A DNA stretch of 64,000 nt, taken from the NCBI RefSeq assembly GCF_000829395.1, contig NZ_AP014680.1, forward strand, positions 558,001 to 622,000. Direction: 5' to 3'. The stretch is from Paucilactobacillus hokkaidonensis JCM 18461 (GTDB lineage Bacteria; Bacillota; Bacilli; Lactobacillales; Lactobacillaceae). Each line of letters starts with the position of its first letter. The stretch's first letter is position 1. Made by a program: the position numbers and the translations under genes. The notes beneath the pieces are model-generated. The model was not told the DNA's origin. It saw nothing but the letters and a program-made list of their open reading frames with translations, and ran no database searches. Below are positions 38,562-46,391 of this stretch, one piece after another.

Positions 38562-40571
38562 TTGAAAATTTACGTTGATGGGAATGCAAGGTTTGATGGG
38601 AATGGTACCAAAAAGCGTCCCTACAAATTAGTTAATGAAGCTGCAAAAGTTGCTATGCCAGGTGATGAGGTCGACGTTTTTCCCGGCACATATCGCGAGA
38701 ATGTTAACCCAGTTCATGCTGGAACTGAAGATGCACATATCACATATCGAAGTGTTGAACCCTTAAAAGCGATTATTACAGGCGCCGAATTAACTGATAA
38801 TTGGGAAAAATATCAGGACAATGTATGGGTTACTAAGATTAATAATAGCATTTTCGGATCATATAATCCTTATACAACATATGTAAAGGGTGATTGGTAT
38901 TTAGGGCCAGTGAATAAGCATACTGGCGCTGTTTACATGAACGATCTTCAATTTTATGAAACAACATCATTAAATGAATGTGTCAAAGGTGAAATCTATC
39001 AAAGGTCTTGGGATCAAGAAAATTCGGTTTATAAATGGTATACCGAACAGGATGAAGAAAAAAATGAAACTATTATTTATGCTAATTTTCAGGGTGAAAA
39101 TCCTAACCAAGAGAATGTGGATATTAATGTGCGCCGTGAAGTATTCTGGCCACAAGAAACTGGAGTTAACTATATTACAGTTAGTGGATTTAAACTGAAT
39201 AAAGCTGCTACTACTTGGGCTCCACCAGCATCATATCAAGATGGTTTAGTTGGACCACATTGGTCAAAGGGTTGGACTATTGAAAATTGTGACATCAGTC
39301 ATAGCCGATGTGCTGGTATCTCACTTGGTAAATATAGAGATCCAGAAAATGACCAATTTTTCACTTACCAACATGTTAAGAGTCCAACACAAATGGAACG
39401 TGACGCGGTATGTCGTGGGCAGTATCATGGTTGGACAAAAGAGAATATTGGACATCATATTGTACGTAATTGCAATATTCATGATTGTGAGCAAGACGGA
39501 ATTGTTGGTCGCCAAGGTGGTGTATTTAGTTTAATTGAGGATAATCATATTCACCATATCAACAATATGCAAGAATTAGCAGGTGCAGAAATTGCTGGTA
39601 TTAAGCTGCATGCAGCAATTGATGTCATTATTAGACGAAATCATTTTGATCATACCACTATGGGGTTATGGTGCGATTGGGAAGCTCAAGGAACTCGGAT
39701 TACACAAAACTTGTTTGATCATAATTACGCCCCAGAAGGTACGGCAAAGCGCTTGGAAGGTGCAATGTTAAGCCAAGATATTTGGGTTGAAGTTAGCCAT
39801 GGACCAACATTAATTGATAATAATTTACTGTTATCTAAGGGATCATTGAAGATACCAACACAGGGGCTTGCTGTTGTTCACAATTTAATATTAGGATCAT
39901 TCACGTATGTTGGTGAAGGTACCGATACTCCAGGACATGGTGCTCCGCAGCCTCGCTATACACCTTACCATATTCGGCATCGAACGGAAGTGGCCGGATT
40001 TATGACTATTTTGCATGGAGATGATCGTTTCTATAACAATATCTTTATTCAAAAATGGCCAGCCAAAGATCCAGATCCAGAAGAAAACTTAGAAGTTGGG
40101 ACAGCGGTATTCGATGATTATCCAACTTATGACGAATGGTACAAACCTTTTAAACGTTTAGAGGGAACATTTGCTAGAGAAACAGATATGGAAGATTTGA
40201 TGGAAGACCACTTCGGTCATTTACCAATTTGGGCAAGTGGGAATGTTTATCTAAATGGAGCAAAGGCCTGGAAAAAAGAATCGAATAATATAGTTAATGA
40301 TAAAGATAAAGTTGAATTTGAATTAGTCGAAACAGACGGACAACCAGAAATTAAAACTAATTTATATGACTTTATTGGTAATTTTAAAAATAAAATTATA
40401 AATACTGATACTTTAGGTAAAGCATTCGAACCTGAACAAAGGTTTGAAACTCCAGATGGAGACGATATTGATTTTAATGAAGATTATTTCGGTAATCATC
40501 GCGGAGTATCAACAATTCCTGGACCTTTCACATCTGAAGAAGTTTCAGTTAAAACATTGTGGGAAAAGTAG
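38562..40571 (+). CDS. Large right-handed parallel beta-helix protein (pectate-lyase-like fold)
   Basis: 669 aa from TTG 38562, 9 nt after AAAGGAG; the in-frame ATG 38553 touches that site. The N-terminus resembles DUF1565-type beginnings (YVDGNARFDGNGTKKRPYKLVNEAA...PGTYREN), followed by many beta-helix turns such as IVRNCNIHDCEQDGIVGRQGG and LIEDNHIHHINN. No signal peptide. The fold is used by pectate lyases and exo-acting uronic-acid enzymes; the exact family is not identified here. A role in intracellular breakdown of a pectic or other uronate oligosaccharide is inferred from its neighbours. Confidence 0.75.
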   Translation: MKIYVDGNARFDGNGTKKRPYKLVNEAAKVAMPGDEVDVFPGTYRENVNPVHAGTEDAHITYRSVEPLKAIITGAELTDNWEKYQDNVWVTKINNSIFGSYNPYTTYVKGDWYLGPVNKHTGAVYMNDLQFYETTSLNECVKGEIYQRSWDQENSVYKWYTEQDEEKNETIIYANFQGENPNQENVDINVRREVFWPQETGVNYITVSGFKLNKAATTWAPPASYQDGLVGPHWSKGWTIENCDISHSRCAGISLGKYRDPENDQFFTYQHVKSPTQMERDAVCRGQYHGWTKENIGHHIVRNCNIHDCEQDGIVGRQGGVFSLIEDNHIHHINNMQELAGAEIAGIKLHAAIDVIIRRNHFDHTTMGLWCDWEAQGTRITQNLFDHNYAPEGTAKRLEGAMLSQDIWVEVSHGPTLIDNNLLLSKGSLKIPTQGLAVVHNLILGSFTYVGEGTDTPGHGAPQPRYTPYHIRHRTEVAGFMTILHGDDRFYNNIFIQKWPAKDPDPEENLEVGTAVFDDYPTYDEWYKPFKRLEGTFARETDMEDLMEDHFGHLPIWASGNVYLNGAKAWKKESNNIVNDKDKVEFELVETDGQPEIKTNLYDFIGNFKNKIINTDTLGKAFEPEQRFETPDGDDIDFNEDYFGNHRGVSTIPGPFTSEEVSVKTLWEK

Positions 40572-40644
40572 TATTAAAAATATTTAGGTATTGACAATCA
40601 ATAATTGAAAATTTATTAATGGCAATATTTGTCATTGCAAAGTG

Positions 40645-40695
40645 GCTCTTACTAGGAATAAGAATATTTAATTATTGTTTCTAGCAAGAGCTTTT
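40645..40695 (+). terminator. Terminator after the beta-helix gene
   Basis: GCTCTT (40645-40650) and AAGAGC (40686-40691) form the base of a stem extended by CTAG on both arms, then TTTT. Confidence 0.65.
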
Positions 40696-40763
40696 GTAAT
40701 AAAAAAACGTTATAAACTGGCTAAAGTTTTAAACTCGCGAATTTTTATTGGAGGATAAAAACT

Positions 40764-42002
40764 ATGGAAAATAAACAAACAGCATCAAAGGGTAAATTTC
40801 CGTATCGATTAGGATTTGGAATTTTACTAGGATTGTTAGGGTGGCTGATTCCTTATTTAGGTGTTAACACAACACTGTTGCCTGCAAAAATTATGCAAAT
40901 TGCACCTAATCAAAAAGTTCAAATTGTTGCCATGCTGGCAACAATTGCTATGATTGTGGCAACGATTGCTAATATTATTGAAGGTGCCCTTTCAGATAGA
41001 ACGGTAAGTCGTTGGGGTAAAAGAAATCCTTGGATTTTTTTAGGCATGATTTGCACACTGATTTGTTTCTTCTTTTTGACTAAGGTAACGACAATTTCTG
41101 GAATTATTATTAACTGGTCACTTTTTCAAGTTGCATTAAATATGATGGTTGCTCCATTAGTTGCTTTTATTGCTGATAAAGCTCCTAAAAAATATAGAGG
41201 ATCAATTTCGGCGTTTTATGGTGTAGGAATGAATATTGGTACACCGGTTGGTACTATGATTGCATCACGGTATCTTACTAATATTAATGGTGGTATCTAC
41301 ATTTTCATGATTTTTGAAGTTATTTTTACACTTGCTGGATTATTCTTAGTTGGTGATGGTAGTAATAAAGGAGAGAAAGTTAAAAAATTACATGGTTCTG
41401 AATTGCTTGAAGCCTTTTTCTTTCCCATTCATGGGGATGTAAGAGATTTTTACTTGGCGGTTTTTGGTAAGCTATTATTTGTCTCTGCTCAGTTTCTCAT
41501 CACTGGCTATCAATTATATATTTTTATAGACTACATGAAACTGTCATCAGCAAGTGCCACTCATAATTTGTCTATTATGTCTATAATTCTTTTGATTGCA
41601 GGCGTTTCCTTCGGGATTATTGGGGGGCCACTTGCAGATAAATTTCATAGTTTAAAACTGTTAGTTGCAGCTGCAACTGTTGCTATGGCATTTGGTGTAA
41701 CTATACCAGCAATTGACCCAGCACCATGGACTATGTTTGTATATGCTGGTTTAAGTGGATCCGCTATGGGAATGTATAATTCAGTTGATCAAGCCTTGAA
41801 CGTTTCAGTTTTGCCTAATCCAGATAGCGCTGCAAAAGATTTGGGGATTGTTAACCTAGCTAATTCTCTTGGACAGGTTTTTGGGCCAATCGTTGCTTCT
41901 GTGATTATTAGCACTATTGGATATCGAATGATGTTTCCAGCTGCAGGTGTTATGTGTTTAGTAGGTGCGGGTTTAATTCTCATGATTAAAAAGGTCCGTT
42001 AG
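40764..42002 (+). CDS. MFS transporter (sugar/oligosaccharide type)
   Basis: 412 aa, about 12 membrane helices. Characteristic loop EGALSDRTVSRWGKRNPWIF after helix 2. It is a paralogue of the minus-strand transporter at 45135-46376 (shared SDxTxSRxGKRxPWI motif). Position downstream of the beta-helix enzyme suggests uptake of its oligosaccharide substrate. TGGAGGA precedes ATG. Confidence 0.85.
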   Translation: MENKQTASKGKFPYRLGFGILLGLLGWLIPYLGVNTTLLPAKIMQIAPNQKVQIVAMLATIAMIVATIANIIEGALSDRTVSRWGKRNPWIFLGMICTLICFFFLTKVTTISGIIINWSLFQVALNMMVAPLVAFIADKAPKKYRGSISAFYGVGMNIGTPVGTMIASRYLTNINGGIYIFMIFEVIFTLAGLFLVGDGSNKGEKVKKLHGSELLEAFFFPIHGDVRDFYLAVFGKLLFVSAQFLITGYQLYIFIDYMKLSSASATHNLSIMSIILLIAGVSFGIIGGPLADKFHSLKLLVAAATVAMAFGVTIPAIDPAPWTMFVYAGLSGSAMGMYNSVDQALNVSVLPNPDSAAKDLGIVNLANSLGQVFGPIVASVIISTIGYRMMFPAAGVMCLVGAGLILMIKKVR

Positions 42003-42073
42003 TTTAGTGTCTTTAACTTATATTATGTCAAGAAAATATAAATATATGTAGTTCCTGTTTGGAACAATGTAAA

Positions 42074-42091
42074 AAATAATTTATCTTGCTA
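42074..42091. repeat. 18-bp repeat, copy 2
   Basis: Exact copy of 33528-33545, again just after a transporter gene. Function unknown. Confidence 0.6.
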
Positions 42092-42154
42092 GAAGTGTTA
42101 GCTAGCATCAGCATTCAAAGCTGGTGTACTCCTTTGGCTTACTTTCCAGCATCG

Positions 42155-42188
42155 AACAAAAGAGTTTTTTTATGACTCTTTTGTTTTT
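42155..42188 (+). terminator. Terminator after the MFS gene
   Basis: AACAAAAGAGT (42155-42165) pairs with ACTCTTTTGTT (42175-42185) over 11 bp, then T-run. Confidence 0.85.
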
Positions 42189-42238
42189 TGTACATGTAAT
42201 TAATTTTTTATGGATTCGTATTATTTTTATAATAACTG

Positions 42239-42267
42239 TTCACACAATGGCAATTATGGTATAAAAT
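42239..42267 (+). promoter_or_regulatory. Promoter of the interrupted alcohol dehydrogenase
   Basis: TTCACA (42239-42244), 17 bp, TAAAAT (42262-42267), 45 bp before the start codon. Confidence 0.45.
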
Positions 42268-42312
42268 AGTCTGATTGTTAAATAGTGATCAATAATTTAG
42301 GAGGATATTATT

Positions 42313-42618
42313 TTGAAAATTAAAGTTGCGATAGCTCGAGAAGCCAATAAGCCACTAACTATTGAGAATGCAGAACTTTCAGATCTTAAAACGGATGAAG
42401 TGTTAGTGAAAATGGTTGCAAGCGGTGTTTGTCATACTGATGCCGTGGGACGTGATGCGGGTATGGCAGGATATCCTGTTGTACTTGGTCATGAAGGTGC
42501 AGGAATAGTTGAAGAAATCGGTGATGCTGTAAAGACAGTTAAGCCTGGAGATCATGTGGTTTTGTCATTTAACTCATGTGGAGTATGTGAAAATTGTTTG
42601 TCAGGTCATCCTGCAGAG
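42313..42618 (+). pseudogene. Zinc-dependent alcohol dehydrogenase, N-terminal part (interrupted by IS)
   Basis: 102 codons of a GroES-like ADH. Catalytic zinc ligands C40 (SGVCHTD) and H60 (GHEGAG), and three of the four structural-zinc cysteines C89, C92, C95 (CGVCENC). The frame is broken after GAG 42618 by the IS element. The remainder lies at 44209-45000; joined, they give a 365-aa aryl-alcohol-dehydrogenase-like protein. Start TTG 42313 after AGGAGG. Confidence 0.92.
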
Positions 42619-42622
42619 ATAA

Positions 42623-42634
42623 TATGAAGTGACC
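42623..42634 (+). repeat. Left sub-terminal inverted repeat of the IS
   Basis: TATGAAGTGACC, perfect inverse of 44193-44204, 4 bp inside the deduced left end. Confidence 0.9.
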
Positions 42635-42728
42635 CCCTAAGTTGCCAAGTCGGGGATTTGAACTCATAATGTGGTTTGTACAAGCAAAACACAATACGGG
42701 TTCTACCCCATGACAATAGGAGGTCACT

Positions 42729-43841
42729 ATGAAAAGTATAGTTTACGTTTGAATGGATGTCCATAAGGCTAGTATAAGTTTATGTGCCTTAGATGATGAA
42801 ACCGGTGAAATTATTGGTGAGACAAAATGTGCGAATGACCCTAAACTAGTAGTTAAGTTTGTAAAAACTTTGAAAAAAAAGGTGGATGCAGAAACTACGT
42901 TTCGGTCAGGATATGAGGCTGGTTGCTTAGGCTACGCTCTGTGTAAAGGCTTAACTAAATTAGGCATTAGCTGTGATATTATGGCACCTACCACAATGTA
43001 CAATTCTTCAAAACATAAAATGGTTAAAAATGATCGTATGGATGCGAAGATGATTGCTAGAAATTTAGCTAGTGGAACTTATAAATCTGTTTATATACCA
43101 GACGAAGAGGATCTAGATGTTAAAGAGTATGTTCGGATGCGAAAAGATTTTATACTAGCTTTAAAAAAAATCAAGCAGGAAATTGGTGCGCTAACTTTAC
43201 GTCATGGTTATAGTTATTCGTTGGGCAAATCACGATGGACAATTGCGTACTTTAAGTGGTTGGATGATCTACCATTATCCAGAATGTTAAGAATGACTTT
43301 AGATGAATATGTAATTCAATACGAAGAGCTTACTAAAAAAATTAAACGTTTTGACCAGCAGATCGAAGAGCTGTCGCATAATGTTCGCTTTGAAGAACCG
43401 GTTCAAAAATTACGTTGTATTAAAGGGATTGATACCTCAGCGGGTATGACAATTCAAGTTGAAATTTCAGATTTTTCACGGTTCCCAACTGCACAAGCAT
43501 TTTCATCTTATTTAGGTTTAACACCGAGTGAACACTCCAGTGGTGAACATACAAGAAATGGAGCCATTACTAAGCAAGGTAATAGAACTGTTCGATCAAC
43601 ATTGATTGAATGTGTTAATTCACTTGCGAAAGGTAAAGTTGGTCATAAATCAAAACGGATTAATGCACGACAAAAAGGTCAACCCGCTAGGATTATTAGT
43701 TATGCAGATCAAGCAACTGAACGCTTACAGCGTAAATTCTATCGTATGATTGACAGCGGTAAGCCTAGAAACGTCGCTATAACGGCAGCTGCAAGAGAAT
43801 TAGCTTGCTTTATCTGGGGAATTGAAACAAATAATGTTTAA
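42729..43841 (+). CDS. IS110-family DEDD transposase with early stop codon
   Basis: The natural start is ATG 42729 after AGGAGG, reading MKSIVYV then TGA at 42750-42752, then MDVHKASISL. The stop falls where the family has Gly in the VGxDVHK catalytic block (GGA to TGA is one base). ATG 42753 follows directly and could reinitiate, giving 362 aa that keep the first catalytic Asp. The N-terminal DEDD domain includes NDRMDAKMIARNLA; the C-terminal transposase_20 domain includes IKGIDTSAGMTIQ and SYLGLTPSEHSSGEHTRNG. Activity is doubtful. Confidence 0.9.
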
Positions 43842-44208
43842 CTTTGGGGAATGCGTCGAAGATGCATCATGTTAATAAATTAGAACAAATTAAAAGCAAC
43901 ATGCAATAGGTTTAACATCAGTGGTGTAGCTAAGCTTCAGAATGGACACACGGTCTGGCTACTTACGTTCGCACTCTTCTGGCACAAATCTTAGATTGAT
44001 ATTTGGCCATAGCAGTTTAACAATAAATTTGTGATCCACGTATAGAGATTATATAAGCCTTTGACGGACCATTAACCTGTGGTAACCAATCCACGAATAA
44101 CAGAGTGGTTAACTGTCGATGGACTTATATTCTGGGGCTTAACTATGCCACTGATGGCATAAATTTAATATTTTAATTTATGACTTGACAATGGTCACTT
44201 CATAACAG
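43842..44208 (+). ncRNA. Candidate bridge RNA region in the IS right end
   Basis: 367 nt of non-coding DNA lie between the transposase stop and the right end, where IS1111-group elements carry their bridge RNA. Two hairpins with unpaired segments are visible. Hairpin 1: GCTA (43958-43961) with TAGC (44010-44013), inner stem 43980-43989 with 44001-44009; the 5' internal loop holds GCACTCT (43971-43977), identical to the target strand across the CT core. Hairpin 2: TTAACC (44072-44077) with GGTTAA (44107-44112), inner GTGG/CCAC; its 3' bulge holds ATAACAGA (44097-44104), identical to the joined element ends. A third hairpin is at 44144-44161. Confidence 0.5.
44193..44204 (-). repeat. Right sub-terminal inverted repeat of the IS
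   Basis: GGTCACTTCATA, perfect inverse of the left repeat, 4 bp inside the deduced right end. Confidence 0.9.
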
Positions 44209-45000
44209 TGCATAGAATTAAATAAAATTAATTTCGGTGGACGTCGTAAAGATGGTACGGCTGCAATTACTAAAAATGGAGCAGAAATATCTAACTTTTT
44301 CGGTCAGTCATCGTTTAGTACTCATTCTGTAGTATCAGAACGTGGGGTTGTTAAAGTAGACAATGAAGTTGATTTGCGTTTACTTGGACCTCTAGGATGC
44401 GGAATTCAAACTGGAGCAGGTACAGTATTGCAATATTTTCAGCCTAAATTTGGTGATTCAATTGTTGTATTCGGCGCAGGTGCAGTTGGCCTAGCCGGAG
44501 TAATGGCCGCAAAATTAATGAATATGGAACATATTATTGTTGTTAATCGTCCTAATTCATATCGATTAGATATGGCGAAACAACTTGGAGCAACGGATAT
44601 CATTGAAAGCAAAGATGGCGTGGATGTTGTTGCAGAAATAAAAAAAATTACAGGTAATGGAACTGATTTTGCATTGGAGACTACTGGAGCTACATCATGT
44701 ATTAAGGCATCGGTAAATAGTATCAAGCCACGTGGTATTGATGCAGTTGTTGGTATTGCTGGAGATGTTACGTTTAATGTTAATGATGATATTATGGGGG
44801 ATAGCAAAACAATTTCAGGTGTTATTGAAGGAGATGCTGTACCTCAATTATTCATTCCTAAAATTGTTAGGTATTACAAGAAGGGACTCTTTCCATTTGA
44901 TAAGTTAACTAAGTTCTATGACTTTGACGATATTAATCAAGCATTCGATGATTCAGCATCAGGGAAAGTGATTAAACCAATTGTTGTATTTGATAAGTAA
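44209..45000 (+). pseudogene. Zinc-dependent alcohol dehydrogenase, C-terminal part
   Basis: 263 codons that begin with TGC, the fourth structural-zinc cysteine (C103 in the joined protein), then IELNKINFGGRRKDGT. The Rossmann fold is clear (SIVVFGAGAVGLAGVMAAK), ending VIKPIVVFDK. Without the first 102 residues it lacks the catalytic zinc ligands, so the enzyme is inactive unless the element excises precisely. Confidence 0.92.
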
Positions 45001-45060
45001 CTTACTGTTATTTAATATAAGCGTAATTGGAATTAAAATGTTCCATTTGAAATTTACTCA

Positions 45061-45098
45061 AATAAAGATCATCTGCCTAAAGACAGATGATCTTTATT
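45061..45098. terminator. Bidirectional terminator between ADH and the convergent transporter
   Basis: A perfect 15-bp stem: AATAAAGATCATCTG (45061-45075), 8-nt loop, CAGATGATCTTTATT (45084-45098). The inner ATCATCTG/CAGATGAT core is shared with the terminator at 49665-49706. Confidence 0.85.
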
Positions 45099-45134
45099 AT
45101 TTATATATAGGGGGTATTATTAAAAAGTATTTTA

Positions 45135-46376
45135 TTACCGTTTTACAGACTTAATTGATAGCATTGATATTCCACCAATCAGTGAAAATACAAAAGATAC
45201 AATGAATATTGCTGAGAATCCGAACCATGAAATCACAACAGCGGCGATAACTGGAGCAATTGCTTGCGTGATAGTGTTACCTAAGTTATAAACACCAAGG
45301 AAAAAAGCTACTCGATTTTCATCAGGGATAACCTCTAGATTTAATAAGTTATCTAGTGAGTTCCACATGCCCATTCCAATACCAGCGGCGAAAGCGTAGA
45401 TAATTATACCGGCATCATTTCTGAAGAAAAATAGTGTCAACGCACCAATTGCAAGAAAAATAGTCGAAAAGCCAACGGGATATTTAAGAATTTTAAGTTT
45501 ATCTGAAACAGGCCCAGCAACGAATCCCATAAAGATTCCAAACACTAACATGATTATATTTATCATTTGAATTGTAGATTGAGTTTGACTTCCACGATGT
45601 AAAAAATCGGTCATGATGTACAGAATATATCCTGTAATAGCAAAGTTACCAACACCTTGAAATAATTTACCAATTAAAGCGAGGTAGTAGTCACGGCCAA
45701 CGGACCAACTTGGAAAGATAGTTTTAATATCATGCCATGATAGTTTTGGTTTTTCCTTCTTTTCTGTTGCTACTTCTTCATTATCTAAGTTTGATGGTTC
45801 ATGAACAATAAGTGTTGCAATTAAAGTTCCAATAAAAGTAAAAACACCAAATATAACAAAACCTAATCTATATTGACTTAAGAACATTGCGCCGATAACA
45901 TTGAATCCATTATTACCGAGTGCCATTCCTAATCCACCATAAGCTGAAGAAGCCGTTCCACGTCCTTCTTTAGGTGCAAAGTCAATCCATGCAACCATTG
46001 GGGCTACGATAAAGTTTAATGCTGCTTGACCCACCATCCAAGCTCCTAATAGAAAGGCAATACCTTGTGATGTTGAGGCAACAATCATTGCGAGCATGAA
46101 TACGAATGACCCACCAATTATCCAGGGCGCGCGTTTACCAAAACGAGATTTAGTTTTATCTGATAATGCACCAGCAATCATATTAGAGAGTGCGGCAACG
46201 ATCATGCCGCATGTTGAGAATAGTGCCACAAGTTGAATCTTGTTAGGAGCATCTAAATGTTGAATGATTGCTGGAAGAAATAGACTATTCATTACTATAT
46301 ATGGACCAAGCCAACTGGCTGGTCCGATTATAAGCCCAGGTACCAGACGTTTTAACGAAATTGTTGTTTTTTTCAT
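45135..46376 (-). CDS. MFS transporter (paralogue of the one at 40764)
   Basis: 413 aa, about 12 membrane helices, with the loop AGALSDKTKSRFGKRAPWII matching the plus-strand paralogue. It lies 15 bp downstream of the GH43 gene on the same strand and so probably imports the oligosaccharide that GH43 cuts. No signal of truncation. Confidence 0.85.
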   Translation of the reverse strand: MKKTTISLKRLVPGLIIGPASWLGPYIVMNSLFLPAIIQHLDAPNKIQLVALFSTCGMIVAALSNMIAGALSDKTKSRFGKRAPWIIGGSFVFMLAMIVASTSQGIAFLLGAWMVGQAALNFIVAPMVAWIDFAPKEGRGTASSAYGGLGMALGNNGFNVIGAMFLSQYRLGFVIFGVFTFIGTLIATLIVHEPSNLDNEEVATEKKEKPKLSWHDIKTIFPSWSVGRDYYLALIGKLFQGVGNFAITGYILYIMTDFLHRGSQTQSTIQMINIIMLVFGIFMGFVAGPVSDKLKILKYPVGFSTIFLAIGALTLFFFRNDAGIIIYAFAAGIGMGMWNSLDNLLNLEVIPDENRVAFFLGVYNLGNTITQAIAPVIAAVVISWFGFSAIFIVSFVFSLIGGISMLSIKSVKR

Positions 46377-46391
46377 AATTGAAACTCCCTT

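Larger units (their letters stand above)
42619..44208 (+). mobile_element. IS110-family (IS1111-like) insertion element
   Basis: About 1.59 kb. Sub-terminal 12-bp inverted repeats TATGAAGTGACC (42623-42634) and GGTCACTTCATA (44193-44204). Removing 42619-44208 restores the ADH frame exactly, with a shared dinucleotide AG (CT on the other strand) at both junctions. No larger target duplication. The ends and a DEDD transposase fit the IS110 family; the sub-terminal repeats and the long non-coding right end fit its IS1111 group. Confidence 0.92.

Noticed and set aside
44095-44112. Internal ATAACAGAGTGG in the IS right end as a second element end or nested insertion
   Set aside because: It matches only 7-8 bases of end or target, lies inside a hairpin and has no partner repeat; a guide in a bridge RNA explains it better.
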